DNA from: Paracoccus albicereus
GTDB taxonomy: Bacteria; Pseudomonadota; Alphaproteobacteria; Rhodobacterales; Rhodobacteraceae
Direction of reading: 5' to 3'
NCBI RefSeq assembly: GCF_024359525.1
Contig: NZ_JAKZEU010000005.1
Span: 62,001-126,000, forward strand
Length of the DNA: 64,000 nt
How positions within the stretch are numbered: the first letter of the stretch is position 1; every line of letters starts with the position of its first letter. Position numbers and translations under genes: made by a program. The notes below the pieces were generated by a model. The model did not search any database. It saw nothing but the letters and a program-made list of their open reading frames with translations, and was not told the DNA's origin. This document shows positions 41,278-52,067 of this stretch, piece after piece.

Positions 41278-42507
41278 ATGCGCCGCGTCGTCATTACCGG
41301 GCTGGGGATCGTCTCGCCCATCGGCAACAATGCCGCCGAGGTCACCGAAAGCCTGAAGGCGGGCCGGTCGGGCATCGTTGCCGCACCCGAATATGCGGAA
41401 CACGGCTTTCGCAGCCAGGTCCACGGCATGCCGCAGATCGACGTTTCCGAGCACATCGACAAGCGCAACCTGCGGTTCATGGGACCGGGCGCGGCCTACA
41501 ACTTCATCGCCATGGAACAGGCGATCAAGGACAGCGGGCTGGAGGAAGCCGACGTCTCGAACCCGATGACCGGGCTCATCATGGGATCGGGCGGGCCGTC
41601 CACATCGAACTTCTTCGACGCCCACCAGATCGTCATCGAAAAAGGCGCGCCGAAGCGGATGGGTCCGTTCATGGTGACGCGCTGCATGTCTTCGACGAAT
41701 TCGGCCTGCCTTGCGACGCCGTTCAAGATCAAGGGCGTGAACTACTCGATCACTTCGGCCTGCTCGACCAGCGCACATTGCATCGGCAACGGCGTCGAGC
41801 AGATCCAAATGGGCAAGCAGGACGTGGTCTTCGCCGGCGGCGGCGAGGAACTGGACTGGACGCTGTCGTGCCTGTTCGACGCGATGGGCGCGATGTCGTC
41901 GAAATACAACGACACGCCGGAAAAGGCCTCACGCCCCTACGACGCGACGCGGGACGGTTTCGTCATCGCGGGCGGCGGTGGCGTCGTCGTGCTGGAGGAA
42001 CTGGAACACGCCAAGGCGCGCGGCGCCAAGATCTATGCGGAAGTGACCGGCTACGGGGCCACCAGCGACGGCTACGACATGGTCGCGCCTTCCGGCGAAG
42101 GTGGCGAACGCTCGATGCGGGTCGCGCTGGCGACCCTGCCCGACGATCGCAAGATCAGCTATATCAACGCCCACGGCACCTCGACCCCGGTCGGCGATAT
42201 CGGTGAGATCAAGGCGATCCGCCGCATCTTTGGCGAAGGTTCGACCCCGCCGGTCAGCTCGACCAAGTCGATGACCGGCCACAGCCTCGGCGCGACCGGC
42301 GTGCACGAGGCGATCTATTCGCTGCTGATGATGCAGGACGATTTCATCGCGCCGTCGATCAACGTGGGCGAACTCGACCCCGAACTGAAGCCCGAAGAGA
42401 TCGCCACCAAGCGTGTGGACGATGCCGGGCTCGACAGCATCATGTCGAACAGCTTCGGGTTTGGCGGCACCAACGCCACACTCATCCTATCGAAACACCG
42501 GGACTGA
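41278..42507 (+). CDS. fabB: 3-oxoacyl-ACP synthase I
   Basis: 409 residues of the KAS I type. Active-site Cys162 is in [14 protein letters not shown]; the two His lie in [11 protein letters not shown] and TGHSLGATG. It elongates the cis-unsaturated intermediates made by FabA. ATG 41278 has AAGGGGG just upstream. The start codon of fabI follows 4 bp after its stop. Confidence 0.96.
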   Translation: MRRVVITGLGIVSPIGNNAAEVTESLKAGRSGIVAAPEYAEHGFRSQVHGMPQIDVSEHIDKRNLRFMGPGAAYNFIAMEQAIKDSGLEEADVSNPMTGLIMGSGGPSTSNFFDAHQIVIEKGAPKRMGPFMVTRCMSSTNSACLATPFKIKGVNYSITSACSTSAHCIGNGVEQIQMGKQDVVFAGGGEELDWTLSCLFDAMGAMSSKYNDTPEKASRPYDATRDGFVIAGGGGVVVLEELEHAKARGAKIYAEVTGYGATSDGYDMVAPSGEGGERSMRVALATLPDDRKISYINAHGTSTPVGDIGEIKAIRRIFGEGSTPPVSSTKSMTGHSLGATGVHEAIYSLLMMQDDFIAPSINVGELDPELKPEEIATKRVDDAGLDSIMSNSFGFGGTNATLILSKHRD

Positions 42508-42511
42508 CCAC

Positions 42512-43297
42512 ATGGGCGATCTGCTGAACGGGAAACGCGGCCTTGTGATGGGGGTCGCGAATGACCGCTCGATCGCATGGGGCATTGCAAGGGCACTGGC
42601 CGGCGAAGGCGCGGAGATCGCGTTTTCGTATCAGGGCGAGGCTTTCGGCAAGCGGGTCGAGCCGCTGGCGGCCAGCGTCGGTTCCGACTTTCTGATCGAT
42701 GTGGACGTCACCGACGACGATAGCCTCGACGCGGCCTTCGCCATGATCCAGGAACGCTGGGGCCAGTTGGACTTCGTCGTCCACGCCATCGCGTTTTCCA
42801 ATAAGGACGAGCTGACCGGCCGCTTCGTCAACACCAGCCGCGCCAATTTCAAGCGCAGCCTCGACATCTCCTGCTATTCGCTGATCGAGGTCTCGCGCCG
42901 CGCGCTGCCGCTAATGGCCGAGGGCAGCTCGATCATCACCCTGACCTACGGCGGCTCAAACCGGGTCACGCCCTTCTACAATGTCATGGGCGTGGCGAAG
43001 GCCGCGTTGGAATCGACGGTGCGCTATCTGGCCAACGATCTGGGCCGCGACGGCATTCGCGTCAACGCGATCTCGCCCGGCCCGATGAAGACGCTGGCCG
43101 GCGCGGCGATCGGCGGCGCGCGCAAGACCTTCCGCCACACCGAAGAGAACGCACCGCTTGGCAATGCCACGCTGGAAGCGATCGGCGGCACGGCGGTCTG
43201 GCTGACCAGCGACTGGGGCGCCTGCACCACGGGTGAGATCGTGATGGTCGACGGCGGCTACCACGTTCTCGGTATGCCGCAGAGCGAGAACCTGTGA
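42512..43297 (+). CDS. fabI: enoyl-ACP reductase, NADH-dependent
   Basis: 261 residues. Cofactor motif GVANDRSIAWGIARAL near 13; FYNVMGVAKAALES contains the catalytic Tyr and Lys. SCYSLIEVSRRALPLM precedes it. It performs the last reduction of each fatty-acid elongation cycle and is the target of triclosan-type inhibitors. The gene is the third of the fabA-fabB-fabI run; the following HAD-family gene begins inside its stop codon (GTGA). Confidence 0.95.
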   Translation: MGDLLNGKRGLVMGVANDRSIAWGIARALAGEGAEIAFSYQGEAFGKRVEPLAASVGSDFLIDVDVTDDDSLDAAFAMIQERWGQLDFVVHAIAFSNKDELTGRFVNTSRANFKRSLDISCYSLIEVSRRALPLMAEGSSIITLTYGGSNRVTPFYNVMGVAKAALESTVRYLANDLGRDGIRVNAISPGPMKTLAGAAIGGARKTFRHTEENAPLGNATLEAIGGTAVWLTSDWGACTTGEIVMVDGGYHVLGMPQSENL

Positions 43298-43932
43298 TCT
43301 GGGTCTTCGACGCCTACGGCACGCTGTTCGACGTGGACGGCGCGGCACGCGCGGCGGCTGAGGACGATCCGGCGCTGGCCGATATCTGGCCCGCACTTTC
43401 GGCCGATTGGCGGCGCAAGCAGCTGGAATATTCGTGGATGCGCGCGATGACCGGCCACCACGCGGATTTCTGGGAAGTCACGTCAGATGCGCTCGACTGG
43501 GTGGCAGAGCGGCACGGCGTCGGCGACAGCGCACGCCTGCAGGACCTGTATCGCAGCCTGCCCGCCTACCCCGAGGTCGCGAAGACTCTTGAACGCCTCA
43601 AGCAGGAAGGCCGGACCGCAATCTTTTCCAACGGCTCGCCCGGGATGCTCCGCGAGGCGGTGGACAGTGCGGGGATCGGCCCGCATCTGGACGCGCTGCT
43701 GTCGGTCGAGACCGCCGGCCGCTTCAAGCCCGCGCCCGAGGCTTACCGCGTCGTCACCGAACATTTCGGCTGCACGCCGGGCGACATCACCTTCGTGTCG
43801 TCCAACGGCTGGGACATCTACGGCGCCGCAGACTTTGGCTTCGACACCGTGTGGGTGAACCGCGCCGGCCTGCCGGTCGACCGCCTGCCCTGTCGACCCG
43901 CCCGCATCCTGACAGACCTGACGGGGCTTTGA
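43294..43932 (+). CDS. haloacid dehalogenase type II (HAD family)
   Basis: 212 residues. FDAYGTLFDVD (Asp nucleophile) near 5, SNGSPGML near 111, RFKPAPEAYRVV and a final SSNGWDIYGAADFGF carry the four HAD motifs as in L-2-haloacid dehalogenases. GTG 43294 overlaps the fabI stop, and the next hydrolase shares its stop A (TGATG). Actual substrate could be any 2-haloacid or phosphate; the family match is good. Confidence 0.86.
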   Translation: MIWVFDAYGTLFDVDGAARAAAEDDPALADIWPALSADWRRKQLEYSWMRAMTGHHADFWEVTSDALDWVAERHGVGDSARLQDLYRSLPAYPEVAKTLERLKQEGRTAIFSNGSPGMLREAVDSAGIGPHLDALLSVETAGRFKPAPEAYRVVTEHFGCTPGDITFVSSNGWDIYGAADFGFDTVWVNRAGLPVDRLPCRPARILTDLTGL

Positions 43933-44798
43933 TGCCGCATTTCACTGCCCACGATGGCGCGCGCCTCGCCTATGCAGACGACGGCTCTGGCCTGCCGCTG
44001 CTCTGCCTTGCCGGGCTGACCCGGACGATGGCGGACTTCGACTATGTGGCCCCCCATCTTGCGGACGTTCGTCTGATCCGCATGGATTACCGGGGCCGTG
44101 GGGGCTCGGACTGGACCGACGCCGCGACCTATACCGTACCCCAGGAAGCCAGGGACGCATTGGCGCTTCTGGATCATCTGGGCGTTGGCAAGGCCGCGAT
44201 CCTCGGCACGTCTCGCGGTGGTCTGATCGGGATGATGCTTGCAGCGGTCGCGCATGATCGGATGCTGGGACTATGCGTCAACGATGTGGGTCCGGTGATC
44301 GAGCGCACAGGGCTTGCGCGGATCTGCGACTATGTCGGTAGAAACCCCTCGGTGCCGACCCTGGATGAGGCGGCCGCCCGGATGGCGGCTGTGACGCCGG
44401 GTTTTTCGGACGTTCCGTCCGGCCGCTGGCTCGACGACGCACGGCGCTTCTTCATCGAGACGCCTGAAGGGCTTCGCATCAACTACGATCCATCCCTGCG
44501 CGAGGCGTTCCTGAGCGCATTTCAGGGCGAAAGTCCCGACCTCTGGCCCTTGTGGGAAGCAACGGCGGGCATGCCGGTCGCTGTGATCCGTGGCGAGAAC
44601 TCGGATCTGTTGTCGATGGACACCTTCGCCCGGATGCAGCAGCGTCGTCCTGATGGAATTTACATCGAAGTTCCTGGTCGCGCCCACGTGCCATGGCTGG
44701 ACGAAGCCGAAAGCCTGGCGGTCATCCGCGCGTGGCTGGGGGCATCGCCTAACCGCAACCCGGTGAATCGGCCGCGATCCCGTCGGCGAATTCCGTGA
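43932..44798 (+). CDS. alpha/beta hydrolase
   Basis: 288 residues. LLCLAGLTRTMADFDYVAPH (oxyanion region), LGTSRGGLIGMMLA (nucleophile Ser in GxSxG, GTSRGG near 96) and GRAHVPWLDE (His near 262) make up the catalytic triad with an Asp upstream. The last about 16 residues (NRNPVNRPRSRRRIP) are antisense to the end of the convergent lipoprotein gene, a 50-bp overlap; this tail is probably non-conserved. Esterase or lactonase-type activity likely, substrate unknown. Confidence 0.82.
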   Translation: MPHFTAHDGARLAYADDGSGLPLLCLAGLTRTMADFDYVAPHLADVRLIRMDYRGRGGSDWTDAATYTVPQEARDALALLDHLGVGKAAILGTSRGGLIGMMLAAVAHDRMLGLCVNDVGPVIERTGLARICDYVGRNPSVPTLDEAAARMAAVTPGFSDVPSGRWLDDARRFFIETPEGLRINYDPSLREAFLSAFQGESPDLWPLWEATAGMPVAVIRGENSDLLSMDTFARMQQRRPDGIYIEVPGRAHVPWLDEAESLAVIRAWLGASPNRNPVNRPRSRRRIP

Positions 44799-45615
44799 CC
44801 AGATCAAGCGTCGGCGCCGTGAAGCGCAGCGGCCATGCGATCGCGCCGATGATGTCGATATGGCCTGCGCCCTCCACCATCTGCAGTTCGGCGCTGTCGC
44901 CTGATCGCTGCAACGCCTCTGCCAGGTCGCGCGTCTGGCGCGGCTCGACTGTCTTGTCGCTGGTGCCGTGGATCAGCAGACTTGGCGGATGCTGCCCATC
45001 CTTCGCGAACGGCAGGACTTGCGAGATGTCGCGGCTGTCCTGCGGAAACATCGGGTCATAGCGCCCGCTGATCCGGAAATCGTAGGGACCGGATATCCCG
45101 ATGAACCCCGCAACATCGCCACAGGGCGACATGCCCTGCGCCTGCAGATAGCGCGGCGCGAAGGCCAGCATGCCCCCGATATATGCGCCCGCGCTGTGGC
45201 CCATCACGAACATGGGCAGGTCCGCCCCCATGCGTTCTCGCACCGCCCGGAAGGCCAGCGCGCCATCCTCGACAAAGGCGGGAAACGTCACCTCGGGGTA
45301 AAGGCGGTAGTCGGGGACCGCGACCACATAGCCGCGCTTGGCGAGCGTAGTGCCCAGAAATCGGTACATGTCGCGCGAACCGGTGTCCCAGCTGCCGCCG
45401 TAATAGTAGACGATCGCCCCCTTCGGCTCGCCATTCTCGGGACGATAAAGGTCGTAAGCCTGGCGCGCCTCGGGACCGTAGCGGACGTCGCGCTCGATTG
45501 TCACGCCACTGGCCGTGGTCAGAGTATTAAGAACCTGCGCGCCCGAGCATGCAGAGAGGGCGAGAGCGGCGAGGCCAAGAGCGAAGAGGCGGAAGGGGGC
45601 GGGAAGGATGCGCAT
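44749..45615 (-). CDS. lipoprotein alpha/beta hydrolase, esterase-like
   Basis: 288 residues. The N-terminus MRILPAPFRLFALGLAALAL ends in the lipobox LSACS, so it should be lipid-anchored after Cys. The body is an alpha/beta hydrolase: GAIVYYYGGSWDTGSR (HGG-like oxyanion, YYGG), MGHSAGAYIGGM (nucleophile Ser, near 135) and GAGHIDIIG (His near 255). Related to carboxylesterases of the hormone-sensitive-lipase side. The end overlaps the convergent hydrolase gene. Confidence 0.83.
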   Translation of the reverse strand: MRILPAPFRLFALGLAALALSACSGAQVLNTLTTASGVTIERDVRYGPEARQAYDLYRPENGEPKGAIVYYYGGSWDTGSRDMYRFLGTTLAKRGYVVAVPDYRLYPEVTFPAFVEDGALAFRAVRERMGADLPMFVMGHSAGAYIGGMLAFAPRYLQAQGMSPCGDVAGFIGISGPYDFRISGRYDPMFPQDSRDISQVLPFAKDGQHPPSLLIHGTSDKTVEPRQTRDLAEALQRSGDSAELQMVEGAGHIDIIGAIAWPLRFTAPTLDLVTEFADGIAADSPGCG

Positions 45616-45705
45616 ATGTCAGAAACGTGCGCTGAGCCGGCCAAGTTGCAAACCTGGCTGTGCGCAACAGCCAAGTTTGCTCGGATTGGTCTCAAGCGGA
45701 CGTCT

Positions 45706-46617
45706 TCAGCCCCAAACCTCCTCGAACTCCCGCCATTCGCGCGCGCTCATGCCGCTGTCCTCCTGGGCGACCGTCTCGCCTCTCAGCCGGCGTTGCAGCA
45801 CCGCGACCGCCTGGGCGGACAGGCTGACGGCGTCCATTCGGTAATCGCGGAAGGCCCCGAAAGCGGCGGGGACCCAGTCTACGACAATCTGGCACATCGC
45901 GTCGGCATAGGCGCGGATCTCGTACTGGGCGTGAGGATCGGCGCGAAGGCGCAGGAAATGCAGCAGATTGTGCAGATCGACCTTCCAGTACCATTGCGTG
46001 TAGATGTTCGCGGGCAGGTTCATGCGCGCCAGCTCGCGCGCCAGACCCTGCTGACCGTCCTGGCTCAGCATCGCCTCGTAGTGATCATAGCTGCGCATCG
46101 CGTCGGCGCGCAGCATATCAAGCACACGGGCGGCTTCCTCTCCCTCCAGCACCTCGCCCCGGCCCTGATTGTTCTGGGTCGATTGCGCTGCCAGATGCTC
46201 GGGTGCCGGGATGTAGAACTCGCGGTCCAGGATCGAATAGCGTGCGGAGTATTCGTTCACGTTCGCGGTCCGGTGGCGGATCCATTGCCGCGCGACGAAG
46301 ACCGGCAGCTTGACGTGGAACTTGGCCTCGCACATCTCGAAGGGGGTCGAGTGCCAATGCCGCATCAGATACCGGATCAGTCCCTCGTCGTTCTGGACCG
46401 ACTTGGTGCCGCGACCATAACTGACACGCGCCGCCTGGCAGATCGCGGCGTCGTCGCCCATGTAGTCGACGACGCGAACGAAGCCATGGTCCAGAACCGG
46501 ATGCGCAGTGTAGAGGTGACGCTCCATCCCCGGGGCCACAGCGCGTAGCGTGGTCTGGCTCTGCGCCCGCTGATCGTCGATTTCGCGCTGCTGTTCCGCA
46601 CTGACCGGCATAGTCAT
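45706..46617 (-). CDS. thyX: FAD-dependent thymidylate synthase
   Basis: 303 residues. The ThyX motif RHRxxSxNxxSxR appears as RHRTANVNEYSARYS, with Asn replacing the usual first Ser. FVARQWIRH precedes it and ARELARMNLPANIYTQWYWK follows, as in the family. It makes dTMP from dUMP using methylenetetrahydrofolate and FAD. ATG 46617 has GAGGGAG upstream; an ATG at 46656 lacks one. No thyA is in the window, and dut and dcd feed the same dUMP pool. Confidence 0.93.
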   Translation of the reverse strand: MTMPVSAEQQREIDDQRAQSQTTLRAVAPGMERHLYTAHPVLDHGFVRVVDYMGDDAAICQAARVSYGRGTKSVQNDEGLIRYLMRHWHSTPFEMCEAKFHVKLPVFVARQWIRHRTANVNEYSARYSILDREFYIPAPEHLAAQSTQNNQGRGEVLEGEEAARVLDMLRADAMRSYDHYEAMLSQDGQQGLARELARMNLPANIYTQWYWKVDLHNLLHFLRLRADPHAQYEIRAYADAMCQIVVDWVPAAFGAFRDYRMDAVSLSAQAVAVLQRRLRGETVAQEDSGMSAREWREFEEVWG

Positions 46618-46752
46618 GGTGTCCGCTCCCTCATATTCCACATCATCTTGTGCCATCGAGAGGCGAGTCGTTCAACCGCTTAACGAGGCAGACACAGGTT
46701 TGCCTTGCCCGATCGACCGTGCAAATGTATGCGCGCAACACAGGGGGCATTC

Positions 46753-47181
46753 ATGAACATTCGTTACCTGCACACGATGGTCCGGGTGAAGGATCTGGAC
46801 AAGACGATGGAGTTCTTTCGCCTGCTGGGGCTTGAGGAAACTCGCCGCATCGACAACGAGAAGGGGCGCTTCTCGCTGGTTTTCATGGCGCCGCCGGGAC
46901 AGGAGGAATGCCCGGTCGAACTGACCTACAACTGGGACGGCGACGACGGGCTTCCTTCTGACAGCCGGCATTTCGGTCACCTGGCCTACCGCGTCGGCAA
47001 CATCTACGAGATGTGCCAGAAGCTTCAGGATGCGGGCGTGACCATCAACCGGCCGCCGCGTGACGGACACATGGCCTTTGTGCGCAGCCCGGACAACATC
47101 TCGATCGAGTTGCTGCAGGAAGGAGATCACCTGCCGCCCCAGGAACCGTGGGCCAGCATGGAGAATACCGGCCACTGGTAG
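46753..47181 (+). CDS. gloA: lactoylglutathione lyase (glyoxalase I)
   Basis: 142 residues. RYLHTMVRVKDLDKTMEFFR and a second GHLAYRVGNIYEMCQKLQDA module give the VOC fold; metal ligands are the His near 7, Glu in VELTYNWDG, His in HLAYRVG and Glu in ISIELLQEG. It converts the methylglyoxal-glutathione adduct to lactoylglutathione. ATG 46753 lies divergent from thyX; a strong terminator follows. Confidence 0.9.
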   Translation: MNIRYLHTMVRVKDLDKTMEFFRLLGLEETRRIDNEKGRFSLVFMAPPGQEECPVELTYNWDGDDGLPSDSRHFGHLAYRVGNIYEMCQKLQDAGVTINRPPRDGHMAFVRSPDNISIELLQEGDHLPPQEPWASMENTGHW

Positions 47182-47207
47182 GCTGTCCCGACACCGAAGA
47201 TGCCGAA

Positions 47208-47230
47208 GGCCCGCGTCGCGCGGGCCTTTT
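47208..47230 (+). terminator. intrinsic terminator of gloA
   Basis: GGCCCGCG (47208-47215), loop TCG, CGCGGGCC (47219-47226), then TTTT. It ends 6 bp before the stop of the convergent ldtR gene and may also serve it in reverse, with a weaker T run. Confidence 0.85.
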
Positions 47231-47235
47231 CCGTT

Positions 47236-47772
47236 TCAATAGATATAGCGGATCTGTTCGGTCCAGAAACGCTCGATCCGCCGTGACTGCAGATTCACCT
47301 GTGCCAGGGGGGGATCGTCCATCACCCCCGACATGGCCAGACCGTCCGCGTGACGCATGAACAGGTTAAACACCGTTTCGCGCACCAACAGCCCTTCGTC
47401 GGTCAGCCGGACCCGCACCGAGCGTCGGTCCTGGTCGCAACGTGTGTGGCTGACATAGCCCATCGTCACCAGCTTCTTCAGATTGTAGCTGACATTGCTG
47501 CCCTGATACATGCCGCGCGAGCGCAACTCGCCGGCCGATACCTCCGACGTGCCGAGGTTGTAGAGGATCAGCGCCTGAACCGGGTTCAGATCGGCGCGGC
47601 CGAGCCGTTCGAATTCGTCCTTGATCAGGTCCAGCATCAGCCGGTGCAGACGATCCAGAAGATGCAGCGATTCCAGATAGGCTTCGGCGGACGCAGTTTC
47701 GGGTTCGCCCATCAGCGCGGGCGGCGCAAGGCGCGCATCGCGCGCTGCAGGGGCGGTGGCGGGCAGGGTCAT
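47236..47772 (-). CDS. ldtR: MarR-family regulator, LdtR type
   Basis: 178 residues from ATG 47772, which has AGGACC upstream; an earlier ATG at 47808 has none. Typical LdtR pattern: ESLHLLDRLHRLMLDLIKDE helices, winged helix with RADLNPVQALILYNLG and GMYQGSNVSYNLKKLVTMGY, then a basic wing (RCDQDRRSVRVRLTDEGLLV). LdtR regulates an L,D-transpeptidase and stress genes in Rhizobiales and responds to small phenolic ligands. Role here presumed similar. Confidence 0.85.
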   Translation of the reverse strand: MTLPATAPAARDARLAPPALMGEPETASAEAYLESLHLLDRLHRLMLDLIKDEFERLGRADLNPVQALILYNLGTSEVSAGELRSRGMYQGSNVSYNLKKLVTMGYVSHTRCDQDRRSVRVRLTDEGLLVRETVFNLFMRHADGLAMSGVMDDPPLAQVNLQSRRIERFWTEQIRYIY

Positions 47773-47862
47773 GTCTGGTCCTGTTCTCTTGATCGTTGAG
47801 GAGAACATTTGCAGAAAATTCCAAAGCGCAGGTTAATAACGAAGCATTTTTGACCGGTTTGT

Positions 47863-48162
47863 CTAAAATGCCCGCTTTTCTTCCACGTGAACCGCGATCG
47901 CGTCGAGGATCGGCACCAGGTCCGCAGGCCCGACAGCCTCGCCGCGTCCACCGATCCGCGCGGTGATCCAGCGGTACAGATCCTGATCGTTTTCCGACAG
48001 CATCGCCTCGTATCGCTCCACCATCGCCGGATCGAGCGTCGCCAGCGGCCCGTCAGCGAATGGGCCGAGGATCAAGTCCATCTCTTTCATGCCACGGCGC
48101 CAGCTGCGCATTCGAAGGCGCCGGATGCGCTGGTCGGGGGCCTCTGCCTCAGGGTCGGACAA
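47863..48162 (-). CDS. sdhE: FAD assembly factor SdhE
   Basis: 99 residues. IRRLRMRSWRRGMKEMDLIL holds the RGxxE-type motif (RRGMKE) needed for flavinylation of succinate dehydrogenase, and AMLSENDQDLYRWITAR is the second conserved part. Its start overlaps the upstream XRE regulator gene by 14 bp. Length and motif are typical for the DUF339/SdhE family. Confidence 0.9.
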   Translation of the reverse strand: MSDPEAEAPDQRIRRLRMRSWRRGMKEMDLILGPFADGPLATLDPAMVERYEAMLSENDQDLYRWITARIGGRGEAVGPADLVPILDAIAVHVEEKRAF

Positions 48163-48526
48163 TCAGCTGCTCCAATCTGGCGATCCTGCGCGCGGCATCT
48201 TCCAGCGCATGCTGCAATGCGCGCAATTCGGTCAGGGCCGTCTCTCGGCCTGCGTCAACGCCCGTAGCCGTTTCTGCGCCCGCTGTCGTGGGCTGATTGC
48301 CCTCGCCCGTCAGAAGCCAGATCAGCGACACGCCGGTCAGGCCCGCGATCATGCGAAGCTGGTTGGCGCGCGGCTCTCGCTCGTCGTGCTCCCAGGCACT
48401 GACCGTCTTGGCACGAAGTCCCAGCTTTCGCGCCATCTTCTCGACCGAAAGCCCGGCTGCGTCGCGTGCGGCGTGAATCCGGTCGCCCAGGGTGGCCTTG
48501 TCGTCACTGTACCAGTTCTCTGCCAC
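48149..48526 (-). CDS. XRE-family HTH regulator with coiled-coil tail
   Basis: 125 residues. TLGDRIHAARDAAGLSVEKM and KLGLRAKTVSAWEHDEREPR form the helix-turn-helix, with the end of the domain at IWLLTGEG near 75. The last about 35 residues form a coiled coil (ELRALQHALEDAARRIARLE) probably for dimerisation. It overlaps sdhE and lies divergent from the aminotransferase gene. Confidence 0.85.
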   Translation of the reverse strand: MAENWYSDDKATLGDRIHAARDAAGLSVEKMARKLGLRAKTVSAWEHDEREPRANQLRMIAGLTGVSLIWLLTGEGNQPTTAGAETATGVDAGRETALTELRALQHALEDAARRIARLEQLIVRP

Positions 48527-48563
48527 ATCGCCCTCGCTTGTCTGTTACGCGCGGTGAGCCTAA

Positions 48564-49802
<1,239 letters not shown>

Positions 49803-49805
49803 GGG

Positions 49806-50081
49806 CTATTTGAGCTGTGAATCCTTGCTGCCGCGCCGGTTGATCCCACCGGCCGGTCGGCGTGCCCTGTCGCGGCCCGACTGGCAATCGACGCAAAGCT
49901 GGACGCCCGGGATCGCCTGACGGCGGGCATCGGGGATCGGTTCGTCGCATTCGGCGCAGAACTCGGCACTTGGCACCGTGGCTGCCGTTCTCGCACGCAG
50001 CCGCGCCCGCTCGATCGCTTCGCTGGTCGAAACCTCGATCTGATCGTTCACCGCATCGTCGCGGGCCCATCCACCTGCCAT
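49806..50081 (-). CDS. DksA/TraR-type C4 zinc-finger protein
   Basis: 91 residues. FCAECDEPIPDARRQAIPGV is followed by QLCVDCQ, the C4 zinc finger of DksA/TraR proteins, near residues 41-66. The N-terminal half has a short helix (IEVSTSEAIERARLRARTAA) but lacks the long coiled coil of full DksA. Such short forms bind RNA polymerase's secondary channel or act as accessory factors. The start at 50081 lies inside a longer open frame. Confidence 0.82.
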   Translation of the reverse strand: MAGGWARDDAVNDQIEVSTSEAIERARLRARTAATVPSAEFCAECDEPIPDARRQAIPGVQLCVDCQSGRDRARRPAGGINRRGSKDSQLK

Positions 50082-50215
50082 GCCGAACCTCCGTCGCGTT
50101 ACGAAGAAATATAATTGCGCCGCCCGCGCTTTCAAACCCGTGGGTTCGGTTGACAGCACCGGCGCCCTTTGGAAAGCTTCCCGGCAAACAAAGGCCAAGG
50201 GGGAGGGCTGCGATC

Positions 50216-50734
50216 GTGCCGATCATCCGTGTGATCGACACCGTCAACGAGATCGTGGGCCGGATCGTATCCGTCGTGGCGATCATCTTTGCCGGCATCA
50301 TCATCTACGACGTCTTCATGCGTTCGGCGCTGGGTCAGCCGACCCGCTGGGCCTTTGACGTGACCAAGCAGCTTTACGGCTTCTACTTCATCCTGCTTGG
50401 GGGCTACGCGCTGCGCCATCAGGCCCATGTCCGCGTCGATCTGCTGACCGCGCGGATGACCCTGCCCGTCCGTCGGTGGACCGAGGCTGCGGGCTACCTG
50501 ATCTTCTTCTTCCCGTTCGCCTGGATCTTCACCCGCGAAAGCTGGAAGTTCGCCATGACGTCCTGGAACCAGGGCGAGGTCACCTACGGTGCCGTGTCGA
50601 TCCCGGTCTATCCGTTGAAGATGGCGATGTTTGTGGCGGCCGTGCTGCTGCTGATCCAGGGCATCAGCGAGTTCCTGAAGCTGATCCTTGACCGCGCGCC
50701 GCATATCGAGCCGGAGATCACGCATGTCCGGTGA
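50216..50734 (+). CDS. TRAP transporter small permease subunit
   Basis: 172 residues from GTG 50216 behind GGGGGAGGG. DctQ-type membrane protein with four helices: VVAIIFAGIIIYDVFMRSAL, FYFILLGGYALRHQAHVRVD (the conserved R/H...HVRVDLL), LIFFFPFAWIFTRESWKF and AMFVAAVLLLIQGISEFLKL. It couples the large permease to the periplasmic binding protein. The next gene overlaps it by 11 bp. It is the first of the Q-M-P gene order. Confidence 0.88.
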   Translation: MPIIRVIDTVNEIVGRIVSVVAIIFAGIIIYDVFMRSALGQPTRWAFDVTKQLYGFYFILLGGYALRHQAHVRVDLLTARMTLPVRRWTEAAGYLIFFFPFAWIFTRESWKFAMTSWNQGEVTYGAVSIPVYPLKMAMFVAAVLLLIQGISEFLKLILDRAPHIEPEITHVR

Positions 50735-52046
50735 AACGATCGGCCTGATCATGGCCGGGATGCTGGTTGTCGGCCTGTTCATGGGCCATCCGCTGGCCTT
50801 CGTTCTGGGTGGGACTGCGGTTCTGGGCGCCTTCATCGCCGGGAAGCCGATGGTGCTTGGCATCGTCATCAACCGCATCTTCGGCGACGTGCTGGACAAC
50901 TACGTCCTGATCGCCATTCCGCTCTTCGTGCTGATGGCGCGGTTCCTGTCGGACAGCGGCGTCACCGACCGCATGTTCGAGGCGCTGCGCCACCTGATGG
51001 CCCGCGTGACCGGGGGCCTGGGTCTGGCCGTGGTCTTCATCTCGATCCTGCTGGCCGCGACGACCGGCATCATTGGCGCGTCCATTACCGTCATGGGGAT
51101 GATGGCGCTGCGCCCGATGCTGCAATACGGCTATGACAAGCGGCTGGCGACCGGGCTGATCGCGGCGTCGGGTTGCCTTGGGATCCTGATCCCGCCCTCG
51201 ATCATGCTGATCCTGATGTCGTCCTATGCGCCCGGCCTGTCGGTGGGCCAGCTTTTCGCCGGTGCGATGGTGCCCGGCATCTGCCTGGGGCTGATGTATG
51301 CGATCTACATCGCCGCCATTGCCTGGCTGAAGCCCGAGTGGGCGCCGCCCGTGCGGGAAGAGGAGCAGATCAGCCGAAGCGCGATGTGGCGGATGCTGAT
51401 CGTCGAGGCGGTGCCGCCGCTGGTCCTGATCCTGGGCATCCTCGGCTCGCTGCTGGCGGGGATCGCCACCGCGACGGAAGCCAGCGCCATCGGCGCGGTG
51501 CTGGCCCTGCTGATCGTCATCCTGCGCGGCCGGTTCGAATTCTCGACCTTCTATTCGGCGCTGCTGGAGACGGGCCGAACCAGCGCGATGATCCTGTTCA
51601 TCGTCGTCGGGGCCACCGCATTCACCGGCGTCTTCAACATCACCGGCGGTCTGCGCGCGACTCAGGACCTGATGCGGGGGCTGGCCGACGATCCGTTCAC
51701 GCTGACGCTGCTGATGCTGGCCGTGGTGTTCGTGCTGGGCATGTTCCTGGACTGGACCGGGATCGTGCTTCTGTCCTTCCCGATCTTCCTGCCTCTGGTG
51801 AACGAAATGGGGGTGGATCCGCTGTGGTTCGTCGTCCTGATGGCCGTCGTATTGCAGACCAGCTTCCTGTCACCGCCCTTCGGCTATGCGCTGTTCTACA
51901 TGCGCGCGATCGCGCCACCCGATGTCGCGACCGGTGACATCATCCGGGGCGTTCTGCCCTTCATCGTCCTGATCATCCTGATGTGCATCCTGATCATCGC
52001 CGTTCCCGGCTTGGTGACCTGGTTGCCCGCGACGCTCTACAATTAA
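50724..52046 (+). CDS. TRAP transporter large permease subunit
   Basis: 440 residues with about 12 membrane helices, DctM type. MGHPLAFVLGGTAVLGAFIA, PLFVLMARFLSDSGVTDRMF, AASGCLGILIPPSIMLILMS and SPPFGYALFYMRAIAPPDVA are conserved TRAP blocks. It moves an organic acid using the sodium gradient. It overlaps dctQ and is followed after 21 bp by dctP. Confidence 0.92.
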   Translation: MSGETIGLIMAGMLVVGLFMGHPLAFVLGGTAVLGAFIAGKPMVLGIVINRIFGDVLDNYVLIAIPLFVLMARFLSDSGVTDRMFEALRHLMARVTGGLGLAVVFISILLAATTGIIGASITVMGMMALRPMLQYGYDKRLATGLIAASGCLGILIPPSIMLILMSSYAPGLSVGQLFAGAMVPGICLGLMYAIYIAAIAWLKPEWAPPVREEEQISRSAMWRMLIVEAVPPLVLILGILGSLLAGIATATEASAIGAVLALLIVILRGRFEFSTFYSALLETGRTSAMILFIVVGATAFTGVFNITGGLRATQDLMRGLADDPFTLTLLMLAVVFVLGMFLDWTGIVLLSFPIFLPLVNEMGVDPLWFVVLMAVVLQTSFLSPPFGYALFYMRAIAPPDVATGDIIRGVLPFIVLIILMCILIIAVPGLVTWLPATLYN

Positions 52047-52067
52047 GACCAAATGGGAGGAAAAATC

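Noticed and set aside
44968..46548. 526-residue plus-strand open frame across the lipoprotein and thyX genes
   Set aside because: Antisense to two well-supported genes, no motif, and it crosses a gene boundary.
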